Positions 17,777 through 26,445 of a stretch of 64,000 nt of DNA are shown piece after piece; positions within the stretch are counted from its first letter, which is position 1; every line of letters starts with the position of its first letter. The notes under the pieces were generated by a model that had not been told where the DNA came from, ran no database searches, and saw only the letters and a list, made by a program, of their open reading frames with translations. The stretch covers positions 992,001-1,056,000 of the forward strand of contig JAHCAX010000001.1 of NCBI GenBank assembly GCA_019634675.1, given 5' to 3'. The position numbers and the translations under genes were made by a program. Source of the stretch: Acherontichlamydia pituitae. Its GTDB lineage: Bacteria > Chlamydiota > Chlamydiia > Chlamydiales > Rhabdochlamydiaceae.

Positions 17777-19186
17777 TTAGGTTGTAGCTTGAACACCGGC
17801 TTGACGGATCAGACCGAGCGTATCCAGGAGCAGTGCCACTCCAGATATTTTCATGACGCCGCCTTCGGATAATGCTGGAAGAGCATCAAATTCCTCAGAC
17901 AGCCTTGGATCCATATGCGGAGCTTGGGTTCCGTCTGGCAGGTTGGCTGGAGCAGGAGTTCCGTCGTCATTTGTTTCCGATCCGATGTTATAGTAGGCGT
18001 TAGCCCAAATAAGAATCTCGGCTCGTAAGCTGCGGTAGTTTCCATCGTAACGGCTGAGGTCGGCTAAGAGGTGCTCCATCGGCTTATACTCGTCCAGGAA
18101 GGTCTGTACAGCACGGTTAACAGCTTCATCGACGTTGCCGAGGACATGGCCGTATCTAGCGCCAGCTGCAAAGATATTTCCTTGCATTCCAAGAGCTTCC
18201 GCAACACGCTGGGTTGCAACACGCTCTAAGTCTGCCATGTGGGCTTGGCCTGGGTTTTGACGGACAAGGATTTCCTTAAGGAGGCTTGTGCGGTATTTGC
18301 AAAGGGCCAGTCCTGCACGGTTGACGATCTTGAGCTGAGTCGAGCTTCCGCGTCCTGCATCGCCTTCGGCAATGACGTCGAGAACCAGTCCTTGTATTTG
18401 GGAGAGCATTTGGTCGATGCAGTTGTTGTTCGCATCGATAATGCTGTCATAGACTCGTGTAAACTGTTCTTTAAGAGCAGTTTCAGCAGGTGTTCCAGAG
18501 CCGACGATAGCCCGCTGCTGAACGAAATATTCAGCCAAATTGCTCATCAGGGCTTTTACAGTAGCTTGGTGATCATCTCCGGTTCTACCGTTAAACGGAT
18601 CAACGGCCATTCTAAATGCATTTCTGCGATCATCATCGTCAATGCCAGCCCAGTCTATGAAATCATATAACTTGGACGGGGTGTGGTTGGTCTGGTATCT
18701 GTTAAGCAAATTCTGCAAGTTGAACTGGAGAATATGGGCGCTTGCTTCGAAACGGCCGCTGATCTCAGCTAGCGGTTGCTGGCCTGGTCTGACCATCGCT
18801 TCGATTTCGTCAAAGCGGGTTAAAGCAGCCCGTTTTCTTGCGATCATCTCTTCAGGAGAAATAGGATCGACGCTGACCGGTGCGATCGGTTCTAGGACCA
18901 CGACCGATTTTGTCGGATAAAGCAGATCGCTGCTAGCAATTTTTAGGATTGCATAGACAACGGCATTGATAACTGGAATGACCAGCAAAACGCCGACAAC
19001 GACGGCGCTGACTCTTTCACCCAATGACAGGTTACGTTCGGTTGGAGCAGTAGCGATCACGTTTTGTGCAACGGAATCAACTTTTGTTCCAAAGAGCCCA
19101 TCGCGTATGTTGCAATAGCCTTGGTTAAAAGGTTCGATCAATGCATCGTAGCATTGATTAGATATCGATTGAAAATCAGAAACCAT
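17777..19186 (-). CDS. Tandem-family protein 5 (unknown)
   Basis: A 469-residue paralogue with N-terminus MVSDFQSISNQCYDALIEPF and hydrophobic segment VVVGVLLVIPVINAVVYAIL near residues 60-80. It keeps the family blocks DFIDWAGIDDD, IDANNNCIDQMLSQIQ, CKYRTSLLKEILVRQNPG and YKPMEHLLADLSRYDGNYRS. Its C-terminus (GTPAPANLPDGTQAPHMDPR, then SEEFDALP) resembles copy 1 rather than 2-4. It has its own terminator, and an AT-rich leader of about 145 bases (19187-19332) separates it from truA; I see no convincing promoter boxes there. Function unknown. Confidence 0.8.
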   Translation of the reverse strand: MVSDFQSISNQCYDALIEPFNQGYCNIRDGLFGTKVDSVAQNVIATAPTERNLSLGERVSAVVVGVLLVIPVINAVVYAILKIASSDLLYPTKSVVVLEPIAPVSVDPISPEEMIARKRAALTRFDEIEAMVRPGQQPLAEISGRFEASAHILQFNLQNLLNRYQTNHTPSKLYDFIDWAGIDDDDRRNAFRMAVDPFNGRTGDDHQATVKALMSNLAEYFVQQRAIVGSGTPAETALKEQFTRVYDSIIDANNNCIDQMLSQIQGLVLDVIAEGDAGRGSSTQLKIVNRAGLALCKYRTSLLKEILVRQNPGQAHMADLERVATQRVAEALGMQGNIFAAGARYGHVLGNVDEAVNRAVQTFLDEYKPMEHLLADLSRYDGNYRSLRAEILIWANAYYNIGSETNDDGTPAPANLPDGTQAPHMDPRLSEEFDALPALSEGGVMKISGVALLLDTLGLIRQAGVQATT

Positions 19187-19332
19187 AATACCCCATAAAA
19201 TAGAATTAGTTAATAAAACGGATGAATTATGGTTTATTTCTGATAATTATTGCAATGTTAAATTTGTTAAGTTAATTTTGATTTTTAGTTGTTATTTATT
19301 AGTGGTTATTGGAATTTATTAAATAAAATGAT

Positions 19333-20106
19333 TTACGTGGAACGGGAGTAGAAAACTTCTTTTAATGTGAGTCCGTGGGCGGGAGCTGTGACGCCTGCTA
19401 GAGCCCTGGCTTTGTCCTCTAGGATAGAGGGAATAGTATCAGGGGGAATTTTGCCGCATCCCACATAGACGAGAGTTCCTGCCAGGTTGCGGACCATCTT
19501 ATAGAGAAAATGGTCCCCTTTGAAGCAGATAGATAGGCGGTCTCCTTCATGTAAAATAATATTGATAGCATCGATTGTGCAGACGGGGCTGCGGGTCCAT
19601 AGGGACCTTTCATTGCAAAATGAGGAAAAATCGTGGGTCCCAAGCAGATGCCGGGCTTCTTTTTCCATGAGAGAGATATTGAGTGGATAGGGGAAATGCC
19701 AGGAGAGCTGTCGGTAAAAGGGAACCTGGACCTCATGGTTGCAGATCCAATAGGTGTAGTGTTTGCAGGTAGCGTCAATTGTAGGATGGAATTGCAGGGG
19801 CATAGGCTCAATAGAAAGGACGCGGATGTTTTGAGGCAGAGTTCCGTTCAGCCCGTAGAGGAATCGTCGGAGGTCGGAAAGGGGAGTATCCGTAAGAAAG
19901 TTGACGACTTGCCCCTCGGCATGGACGCCGGCATCGGTGCGGCTTGCGGCTTGGAGCTGGACCTGTTTGCGCAGAATTTGAAAGATCGACTTTTCAAGCA
20001 TCTGCTCAATGCTGTTTCCGAGGGAGGTCTTTTGCCAGCCTTTATACTCGGTGCCTTTATAGGCAACAATCAGTTTGTAATTGGCTCTACTTGATTCTTT
20101 ATTCAC
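19333..20106 (-). CDS. truA: tRNA pseudouridine synthase A
   Basis: A 257-residue enzyme that makes pseudouridine at positions 38-40 of the tRNA anticodon arm. The catalytic Asp is D58 in AASRTDAGVHAEGQ. The later blocks HYTYWI, FLYKMVRNLAGTLVYVG and APAHGLTLKEVFY are typical of the family. Length is normal. It follows the MarC-family gene at a spacing of 18 bases on the same strand, so the two form a likely operon. Confidence 0.95.
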   Translation of the reverse strand: MNKESSRANYKLIVAYKGTEYKGWQKTSLGNSIEQMLEKSIFQILRKQVQLQAASRTDAGVHAEGQVVNFLTDTPLSDLRRFLYGLNGTLPQNIRVLSIEPMPLQFHPTIDATCKHYTYWICNHEVQVPFYRQLSWHFPYPLNISLMEKEARHLLGTHDFSSFCNERSLWTRSPVCTIDAINIILHEGDRLSICFKGDHFLYKMVRNLAGTLVYVGCGKIPPDTIPSILEDKARALAGVTAPAHGLTLKEVFYSRST

Positions 20107-20124
20107 AGTCCCGCCGTCAATAGA

Positions 20125-20742
20125 TTAATGTTCAAAAGAGCCGTGAGGGCCCAAGAAGAGGATGAGACCGTTTAAGAACATCTGGACGGAGATCAGGATG
20201 AGCAGAAGACCCATGAGCCTTTCGCAGGCGACAAGCCCCCTCCATCCCAGCAGCTTTTTCAGGTAGCTGGCGCTGAGAAGGATGATCGTGGAAGCAAGCC
20301 ATGCTAAAACAATTGCTCCGATCGTGATCCATTCGTTGTACTGCTCATGGGAATAGAGGATCACAGCGGCAAGGACAGCCGGCCCTGCGACGAGGGGAAT
20401 GGCTAGAGGGACGATGAAGGGTTCTTTGTCGGGGGAGATGTCGACATCTGGGTCGCGCCTTCCCGGAAAGATCATTTTAAGGGCGATGATAAAGAGGATG
20501 ATCCCGCCAGCGATCAGCAAGGTAGCCTGTTCCACATTGAGGAACTCCAAGAGAAGGTCACCGAGAAAATCAAAGGAGATGATGATGATGAGCGCAATGA
20601 CCAGCTCCCGGAAAATAATGTACTGGTGGCGTTTGGGGTCGATGTCTTTGAGGACCGAGATAAAAATAGGGACATTGCCGATCGGGTCCATCAGCAAGAA
20701 TAGGGCAAAGGCCATCGATAAGAGCTGTACGAAAGAGTCCAT
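20125..20742 (-). CDS. MarC-family membrane protein
   Basis: A 205-residue integral membrane protein of the MarC/YhgN family (UPF0056) with about six hydrophobic helices. Family signatures are visible: LFLLMDPIGNVPIF at the N-terminus and VPLAIPLVAGPAVLAAVILYS in the middle. The molecular role is unknown in any organism; early links to antibiotic resistance for MarC were not upheld. In Chlamydia a YhgN homologue lies close to map, as I recall. Here the tandem cluster and truA lie between the two. Confidence 0.88.
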   Translation of the reverse strand: MDSFVQLLSMAFALFLLMDPIGNVPIFISVLKDIDPKRHQYIIFRELVIALIIIISFDFLGDLLLEFLNVEQATLLIAGGIILFIIALKMIFPGRRDPDVDISPDKEPFIVPLAIPLVAGPAVLAAVILYSHEQYNEWITIGAIVLAWLASTIILLSASYLKKLLGWRGLVACERLMGLLLILISVQMFLNGLILFLGPHGSFEH

Positions 20743-20788
20743 AGATAGTTGTAAGTTTTAAATTATTTATAACAAAATAGGTATTTAA

Positions 20789-21865
20789 TTAAAAGGATTC
20801 GATGGAAATGTTTTTCCATAGTTTTTTTAAAAAATTAATCTGTGATTCATGCATGGAGGAGAAAAAGATCAAAAAGTCATCATTTTTTTGAAAGGCTGCC
20901 TTTGTCCAGTTGGCCGACCCCATGATGAAGACCCGTTCGTCTAGGAGGGCCCATTTATGGTGCAGCAGCTCTTGGCCTTGGCTTAAAATGATGCAGATCC
21001 CCGCTTTCCGCAGTTTTTCGATGCACTTTTCGCTCGCGCCTTTGGCGGTATAGTAGTCGACAGCGGCCTCCACATGGACGCCCCGCAGCTGAGCTGCAAT
21101 CAGGGCGTCGGCGATCTCTGGATGGGTCAGGGTGAACATCGCGATCTTAATGGTCTTTTTCGCAGAGTTGATCGTGGAGATAAGCTTGCTTAAGGCTTGG
21201 CGATCTTTATCGGGCAAGAGCCAGATTTCTCCTTGCATGTCGTTGACTGTGAATGAAAAAGAGGGGAAGGTTGGATTGCGCAAATAGGCTGCGAGAGGAG
21301 GGCAGTGGAGGCCAAGGACTAGGTTGTCATGATGGCGCAAGGAGGCGGTGGTCAGGTTAGCGGATCCTAGGAAGAGGGTCATTTCATCCAGGACTAGGAT
21401 CTTGCGGTGCATAAGTCCTTTTGAAGCGCTTGGGATTAGTTGGACGTTCTTAGGCAGGGTTTTAAGAAGCTTTGCAGAGGAGGCTTTTCTGTCATATTCG
21501 ATGCAGATATGGATCCCTTGGGATGCCTGTTTTCCTAAGAGGGACACCACATCGGGATCGGTGATCCCGTACATCTTCACATCGATAGACTTTTTTGCAT
21601 TGAGGATGGCGGAACAAAAGAGGAGTTTGATGTCATGCCGGGTTTGATTGGAGTAGAAATGAACGGGGAAAGAAGGACTCGGTAGGGAAGGGGTAACGGA
21701 AGCAAAAAAGAGCCAGGTAAAGCTTAGTGCTAAAACAAATAGAAGGGCATTGCGAAGGGAATTTTTTGACCTAATTGGCAGCCTTTGACGGTGTTTAAGC
21801 CGAGCTGCCAACCAGGATAAAAGCAAATTAAATACGCTCGCCTTTAGCGCGCATTTCGCGGACAA
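20789..21865 (-). CDS. Phospholipase D-family protein with two HKD motifs, membrane-anchored
   Basis: A 358-residue protein with both catalytic motifs of the PLD superfamily: H153-K155-D160 in LMHRKILVLDE and H302-K304-D309 in LHHKWALLDE, each followed by GSAN. A hydrophobic segment at about 40-57 anchors or exports it. PLD-family enzymes cut phosphodiester bonds in phospholipids or nucleic acids, and the substrate is not readable here. Chlamydiae carry several such proteins, some thought to act on host or inclusion lipids. The proposed ATG overlaps the end of rpmB by 38 bases; a TTG start about 17 codons later would nearly remove the overlap, so the N-terminus is uncertain. Confidence 0.85.
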   Translation of the reverse strand: MSAKCALKASVFNLLLSWLAARLKHRQRLPIRSKNSLRNALLFVLALSFTWLFFASVTPSLPSPSFPVHFYSNQTRHDIKLLFCSAILNAKKSIDVKMYGITDPDVVSLLGKQASQGIHICIEYDRKASSAKLLKTLPKNVQLIPSASKGLMHRKILVLDEMTLFLGSANLTTASLRHHDNLVLGLHCPPLAAYLRNPTFPSFSFTVNDMQGEIWLLPDKDRQALSKLISTINSAKKTIKIAMFTLTHPEIADALIAAQLRGVHVEAAVDYYTAKGASEKCIEKLRKAGICIILSQGQELLHHKWALLDERVFIMGSANWTKAAFQKNDDFLIFFSSMHESQINFLKKLWKNISIESF

Positions 21866-22103
21866 CTGTAGGGAGTCCTACTTTGTCGATTGTGCGCATA
21901 GCGTTTGTGCTGAGGCGGAGGGTGATGAAGCGGTTTTCTTCAGAAAACCAGAACCGTTTTTTCACGAGGTTAGGTTGAAAGCGGCGTTTTTTGATGCCGG
22001 TTACTTTAAGACCGACCCCTTTTTTCTTCTTTGCAATACCGCGGATGGCGTAGCTGTTCCCGCGAACAGGGACTTTTCCAGTCACTTGACAACGTTTAGA
22101 CAT
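21828..22103 (-). CDS. rpmB: 50S ribosomal protein L28
   Basis: A 91-residue L28 protein: MSKRCQVTGK at the start, then a basic core (RRFQPNLVKKRFW) and LRLSTNAMRTIDKVG. Length is normal for the chlamydial protein. It has a promoter-like sequence upstream and probably leads the transcript into the PLD-like gene. Confidence 0.95.
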   Translation of the reverse strand: MSKRCQVTGKVPVRGNSYAIRGIAKKKKGVGLKVTGIKKRRFQPNLVKKRFWFSEENRFITLRLSTNAMRTIDKVGLPTVVREMRAKGERI

Positions 22104-22139
22104 GGGTTCTCACTCCAATTTTATCTACATAATCGGAGG

Positions 22140-22168
22140 ATCTTAGCATCTTAACCCTTATTGAACAA
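22140..22168 (-). promoter_or_regulatory. Putative rpmB promoter
   Basis: Minus strand: -35 TTGTTC (22163-22168), 17-base spacer, -10 TAAGAT (22140-22145), then a GGAG-type ribosome site before the ATG at 22103. Confidence 0.5.
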
Positions 22169-22177
22169 GAATATTTA

Positions 22178-22304
22178 GAGACAATTGCAAAACTCATTTG
22201 CCCAGCAAAATCGCCCTTTTGAGGCTGCGGACGCACGAGAAGGTCCGGCGGACCTGCTCCTCACTGCGAAGATACACTGTACCTTCTCGTGCGTCCGCAG
22301 CCTC
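22178..22304. repeat. Palindromic element with a 24-bp perfect inverted repeat
   Basis: Bases 22178-22213 carry the terminal motif shared with other elements in the window (core TTGCAAAACTCATTTGCCCA, then GCAAAATCG). It is followed by a perfect 24-bp inverted repeat (22221-22244 with 22281-22304) around a 36-base loop. It lies in the 279-base gap between rpmB and sthA. It looks like an insertion of a MITE-like element. Confidence 0.7.
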
Positions 22305-22382
22305 TTTAGAGAGTTAGCCTCGGGCTTATTTTCCCAGGCGCTGGACTTTTGAGAGGAGCTCGTGTAAGTTAAAATTTTAGAC

Positions 22383-23795
22383 GTGTTGGGGTGGGTTGTG
22401 GAAGAACTCTATGCAGACTATGTCGTGATCGGTTCAGGACCGGCAGGGCAGAAGGCGGCAATCCAAGCTGCAAAGCTTGGCAAAAATGTCATTGTCATCG
22501 AAAAGGATTCAGTTCCAGGCGGGGCTTCGCTCAACTCTGGGACGATCCCGTCCAAGTCTCTTCGCGAGGCGATCATCGACTTGACAGGGTTCTATGAAAG
22601 GAGCTTTTACGGACAGAACCGGATGATGCGGGAAGTTTCGATCAATGACCTGAACTTCAGGCTCCATAAGATTCTCGACGAGCAATGGAAGATGCTCAAC
22701 CGGCAGTTTGAAAAGAACAAGATCCGACTGATCTATGGGTCTGCCCGATTTGAGGACAAGAACCATATCGTTATCTTAGACGACCATCAGCATGCTTCTT
22801 TTCGGGTCACAGCGGATTATTTTCTCATTGCCACAGGATCAAAACCGCGCAATCCGATCCATGTCCCTTTCGATCATGAACGGATCCTCGACTCGACGAG
22901 ACTGCTTTCCATCGACCATTTGCCCAAGACCTTGATCGTTCTCGGCGGGGGCATCATCGGTTCCGAGTATGCCAGTTTTTTTGCTGCCCTTGGAACGGAA
23001 GTGACTGTCATCGATAAACGGGACCATCTCCTCCCTCTTTTAGATCATGAGATCGGGATGCATTTGCAAAAAGCGCTCAATACGATCGGTTTGAAAGTGG
23101 TCGGCAATAAAGAACCCGATAAGATCGTGCGCCGGAAAGAAGAGGTGGAGGTGCGTTGCAAAGATGGCTCTGTCCTCCGTGCGGAAATGGTCTTGTACGC
23201 GCTGGGACGCGAGGCGAATGTCGAAAAGCTGCAAGTGGAAAATGTGGGCATTGCTGTGGACAAGTCGGGATACATTCCCGTCAACGCGCTCTTTCAGACG
23301 GTCGTTCCTAACATTTACGCTGCAGGCGATGTGATCGGCGCGCCAGCTCTTGCTTCCACAAGCATGGAGCAGGGACGGCTTGCTGCACGCCATGCCTTTG
23401 GTGCGCAGACGCACCATTTCCCGACATTTTATCCAATCGGAATTTATACCATTCCAGAAATTTCTTCATGCGGCTATACTGAAGAACAGCTCAAAGAATT
23501 AGGGTTTCGTTACGAAATTGGAAGGGCGTATTATTATGAGATCGCCCGCAATCAAATTTCTGGAAACGATCCCGGGATGTTCAAAATCCTCTTTCATGCC
23601 GATACGTTGGAGATATTAGGGATCCATATTATCGGCCGTGCTGCTACCGAAGTCATCCATATCGGACAGGTCGCTATGAGCTTTAATGCGCGGATCGATT
23701 ATTTTATCGATCAAGTGTTCAATTATCCGACTTATGCCGAAGGGTACCGGATCGCAGCATTGAATGGATTTAACAAGGTCAAGCATAGAAAATAG
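22383..23795 (+). CDS. sthA: Soluble pyridine nucleotide transhydrogenase (SthA type)
   Basis: A 470-residue FAD flavoprotein of the dihydrolipoamide dehydrogenase superfamily. It has the FAD motif GSGPAGQKAA (17-26), the NAD(P) motif GGGIIGSEYAS, and the second FAD block IYAAGDVIG. The redox-active cysteine pair of lipoamide dehydrogenase is absent: the site reads GGASLNSGTIPSK, with Ser49 and Thr54 in place of Cys. That loss and the overall length fit SthA, which moves hydride between NADPH and NAD+ in the cytoplasm. The first codon is GTG; a second GTG at 22398 gives an N-terminus (MEELYADYVVIGSG) more like other members. A short membrane protein gene follows after 8 bases. Confidence 0.85.
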   Translation: MLGWVVEELYADYVVIGSGPAGQKAAIQAAKLGKNVIVIEKDSVPGGASLNSGTIPSKSLREAIIDLTGFYERSFYGQNRMMREVSINDLNFRLHKILDEQWKMLNRQFEKNKIRLIYGSARFEDKNHIVILDDHQHASFRVTADYFLIATGSKPRNPIHVPFDHERILDSTRLLSIDHLPKTLIVLGGGIIGSEYASFFAALGTEVTVIDKRDHLLPLLDHEIGMHLQKALNTIGLKVVGNKEPDKIVRRKEEVEVRCKDGSVLRAEMVLYALGREANVEKLQVENVGIAVDKSGYIPVNALFQTVVPNIYAAGDVIGAPALASTSMEQGRLAARHAFGAQTHHFPTFYPIGIYTIPEISSCGYTEEQLKELGFRYEIGRAYYYEIARNQISGNDPGMFKILFHADTLEILGIHIIGRAATEVIHIGQVAMSFNARIDYFIDQVFNYPTYAEGYRIAALNGFNKVKHRK

Positions 23796-23803
23796 GGTTT
23801 TCG

Positions 23804-24283
23804 ATGGCAATCTACGATATCTTTGAGTATGACAGAAGCGAGATGGAAAAAGGGGGAGTCTCTTCAGAATTTCTGAACGAAGAGGCGGTAAATGGGGAAG
23901 AGCCTCAGGCAGCCATCCATCAAACACAGCTTAGCCAGCGCGACCGGTTTTTTTCTTCGCTGACAGCCCGCCTTTTCTTTTTGCTTCTGCTGATGGCCGA
24001 CATCCTTTGGTTTTTCTATGCGGCCGCTCTGTTTGCGGTAAGCGGTGTGCTGCGGCTTGCGACACTGTCTAAAGTTTCGTTTCTTAATAAGCTCAATGCG
24101 CGGATGTGGCTGACGATCAAGCGTTCGCTTGTCTGTGGACTGTCGCTTGTAATCACTCTCTTCAGTCCGGCCTTTGGGATCATGATCGCGTGCACCTATT
24201 TTCTGATGTACGACAAATCTGGTATCGAAGAGGTCGTCCCTTCATCGCTTCAATCCCAGTTCAAAGAGTTCTTCAAAAGCTAA
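23804..24283 (+). CDS. Small membrane protein, unknown
   Basis: A 159-residue protein with a hydrophilic acidic N-terminal ~55 residues. A long hydrophobic stretch (LFFLLLLMADILWFFYAAAL and on, about 58-85) comes next, then a second membrane region (LVCGLSLVITLFSPAFGIMI, about 108-135) and a short soluble tail. The two closely spaced membrane regions recall chlamydial inclusion-type proteins, but I cannot assign a family. It follows sthA and is probably cotranscribed. Its end overlaps the end of the next, convergent gene by 4 bases. Confidence 0.65.
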   Translation: MAIYDIFEYDRSEMEKGGVSSEFLNEEAVNGEEPQAAIHQTQLSQRDRFFSSLTARLFFLLLLMADILWFFYAAALFAVSGVLRLATLSKVSFLNKLNARMWLTIKRSLVCGLSLVITLFSPAFGIMIACTYFLMYDKSGIEEVVPSSLQSQFKEFFKS

Positions 24284-25188
24284 AGTTGATCGATCTCTTT
24301 GTGATAATGGTCTAAGAGATAAGGGTAATCGCGGACTAGCCGTTTTCTTAGGCTCTCGGTCATTTCTTTGACGTGGGGAATATAGTTTTTCCTATTTTTG
24401 ATCTCTTCGCAGTAGACCATGTCGCCGATATCAATATGGATCGCGCGGTTTCCGATAATCCCGTAATTTTTGCGCAGGATCGGGTCTTTATCGACATAGC
24501 CCTTTTGGCAGCAGGCGACAAAAAGTTGGACCATTGCTGAGATGACTTTTTTTGACGCTTCAATGTCATTGTCCTTTTTTAGCCGGTCCAACGTCGTGTA
24601 AAGAAGATCGGCCTTGTGCTGGAGGGCAAAGGTCACGTTGTCGAGAGAGACCTTGTAACGGTTGCCAGTCTTGTCGACGATCGTGGCAAAGCGGTTTAAG
24701 TTCGATGACGGGGCTGCATGGACATAGATCAGACCGGCCTCGTCACGCAGCTGCTCAAAACTGTTTTTATAGTTGCTTAAGTTGTAGTCGAGTTTTTGGA
24801 AATTGTGTTCTTTGATTTTGATCCGTTTCGCGCTGAACTGGTAGGAAAAGGGACGGTTAAGCCATGGAAAGACGCGCATATGGGAGGGGTAGCGGTGGAA
24901 CTTGATGACGTATCTGCCATCTTCGCTTAAAAATGCAAAAGAATGGGTTCCTTTAGCCAAGTAGTAGAAGGGCTGGGCGATAATCTTATCGAAGCTGGCC
25001 AGCTCTCTTTGAGAAAGGGGGGAGGACTCCCATTTGGGATCCATGGCGATACTCGGCAGGATATGGCGGATGTTAAAGAGGTCGTTTTGCTGAAATGATG
25101 CCTTGTCGATCTGGACGAGGGCAAAAGTAAATAGGAATAGCGCTGACCAGAACGGAATTGATGAGCGGAGGAGCTTATTTTTTAGCAT
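24280..25188 (-). CDS. Secreted or membrane-anchored kinase-like protein A
   Basis: A 302-residue protein with an N-terminal hydrophobic segment (residues 11-26). The body shares a clear pattern with the gene at 30662-31549: QPF.YL..G...FAFL.EDG.YVIKF (K96), later a block with AGLIYVHA, and DKDPILRKNYGIIGN followed by HIDIGD. The Gly-containing stretch before VIKF, the Asp/Asn in DKDP..RKNYG and the Asp in HIDIGD could correspond to the ATP-lysine, catalytic loop and metal-binding Asp of protein-kinase-like folds. That reading is inference. Nothing else identifies substrate or location. It is monocistronic by context, convergent with the small membrane protein gene. Confidence 0.7.
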   Translation of the reverse strand: MLKNKLLRSSIPFWSALFLFTFALVQIDKASFQQNDLFNIRHILPSIAMDPKWESSPLSQRELASFDKIIAQPFYYLAKGTHSFAFLSEDGRYVIKFHRYPSHMRVFPWLNRPFSYQFSAKRIKIKEHNFQKLDYNLSNYKNSFEQLRDEAGLIYVHAAPSSNLNRFATIVDKTGNRYKVSLDNVTFALQHKADLLYTTLDRLKKDNDIEASKKVISAMVQLFVACCQKGYVDKDPILRKNYGIIGNRAIHIDIGDMVYCEEIKNRKNYIPHVKEMTESLRKRLVRDYPYLLDHYHKEIDQL

Positions 25189-25226
25189 AGAGTGGTTTAA
25201 TTTGAGCCAACTTTGTTAACTTTTAA

Positions 25227-25320
25227 GAGAAATAACAGGATATTAGGATGGACAAGATAGAGAATGTAGTCTTAGTGCATTTTTCTTCATCCTGTCCATC
25301 CTAATATCCTGTTATTTCTC
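25227..25320. repeat. Palindrome with perfect 28-bp inverted repeat
   Basis: Arms 25227-25254 and 25293-25320 are exact reverse complements (core ACAGGATATTAGGATGGACA) around a 38-base loop. It lies between two divergently read genes in a 279-base gap. The ACAGGAT-rich unit resembles small dispersed palindromes seen in other bacterial genomes. Confidence 0.7.
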
Positions 25321-25467
25321 CCCTCAATTTTATGCATTTGCAAATTCTAATGGAGATAAAAGCGGATTGCAAGATTTTTTTTAATTTTCAGTTATGAAGA
25401 ATTTGTTTCAGTTTTATTTGGATTTGAATATCATTTGATGATGACTTAATTCTTTCGGAGAACTCTT

Positions 25468-26019
25468 ATGAAATCCCAATCTGTTGCATTGCGACAGTTT
25501 ATCGGAAATAGAAGCCTGAAAATTGTTACTCTCTTTGCTGTTTTTTTCGGATTGGCCATCTTTTGCACAGGATGCCATAACGGATCTGATGAACCGCTTA
25601 CTCAACTGCAAATCCGGGAGATCCAATCCCGCACTTTTGCTGCGCGCGATGCTAAAGCTGTTATCAAAGAGATGATCAATGTTCTGCAAGACGATGCCTT
25701 CATCGTCAAGCATGCCAACTTGGAACTTGGACTGCTTTCTGCGGAAAAAGATATCGATGTGGAAAATGGATGGTCGCGGTTTTTCAGCGTCATGGCCTCG
25801 GGGAAAGAAGGAACCTGGAAAAAAAATTATCTTGTGGAAATCTCTGCCAATGTCACCCAGTTTGGCGATGAGACCCGGGTCCGCGTGAATTTTCAGCAGA
25901 AGCTATTTGATAATTTCGGACGCGTGATGAAGGTCCATCCGATCTACGATATGGAATACTACCAAGAGTTTTTCTCAAAAGTCTCGAAAGGGCTATTCAT
26001 TCAGGAAGAAAAAATTTAG
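25468..26019 (+). CDS. Putative lipoprotein, unknown
   Basis: A 183-residue protein with a long N-terminal hydrophobic segment (about 18-33) ending in the lipobox-like FCTGC, so Cys36 would be lipidated. The mature part is mixed helix and strand with no motif I recognise (blocks QSRTFAARDAKAVIKEMINV and YQEFFSKVSKGLF). It overlaps the ribosome site of the next lipoprotein gene 9 bases away, so the two are almost certainly one operon. Confidence 0.75.
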   Translation: MKSQSVALRQFIGNRSLKIVTLFAVFFGLAIFCTGCHNGSDEPLTQLQIREIQSRTFAARDAKAVIKEMINVLQDDAFIVKHANLELGLLSAEKDIDVENGWSRFFSVMASGKEGTWKKNYLVEISANVTQFGDETRVRVNFQQKLFDNFGRVMKVHPIYDMEYYQEFFSKVSKGLFIQEEKI

Positions 26020-26028
26020 GAGATCATT

Positions 26029-26445
26029 ATGTTTTATCAAGCAGCCCTGTTCACTGCGCTTAGCGCAATTGCTCTAACAGCTGCCAGCTGCTCTAAAGCC
26101 TCAGACCATGCGGACCAGCTCCACTCTGCTCAGGAGCGTTCGATGACCCTTGGGATTGTCCAAAAGGAGATCCGTCCGGGAATGGACCAAGGCTCCGTTG
26201 CCACAGCTTTAGGCTCGCCTAATATTGTCACAAAGGACCAAGAAGGCGCTGAAACATGGATTTACGATAAGGTTGCATCAGAAGTTTCCTATTCGAACGA
26301 CGAAGGGGGCATTTGGCTCATCATTGCGGGGTATGGGAAAAATGCTGGCGCACGGGCAAAAACTCAAAAAACGCTGACGGTCGTGATCAAGTTCGATGCG
26401 CAGCAATGCGTCGACAAGGTCTCTTACCACTCCAGCACATTCTAA
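26029..26445 (+). CDS. Small lipoprotein with BamE/SmpA-like fold signature
   Basis: A 138-residue protein with a signal sequence ending TAASC (lipid Cys21). The mature domain has the pattern I.PGM.Q.SVA.ALGSPNIVTKD with a following Trp-Ile-Tyr strand, typical of the SmpA/OmlA (BamE-like) two-layer fold found in outer-membrane assembly and other small lipoproteins. It is cotranscribed with the preceding lipoprotein. Assignment to BamE itself is not supported, since the family is broad. Confidence 0.7.
   Translation: MFYQAALFTALSAIALTAASCSKASDHADQLHSAQERSMTLGIVQKEIRPGMDQGSVATALGSPNIVTKDQEGAETWIYDKVASEVSYSNDEGGIWLIIAGYGKNAGARAKTQKTLTVVIKFDAQQCVDKVSYHSSTF

Noticed and set aside
22383..23795. 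Dihydrolipoamide dehydrogenase (lpd)
   Set aside because: The redox-active Cys pair is missing (Ser and Thr instead), so the SthA type fits better.
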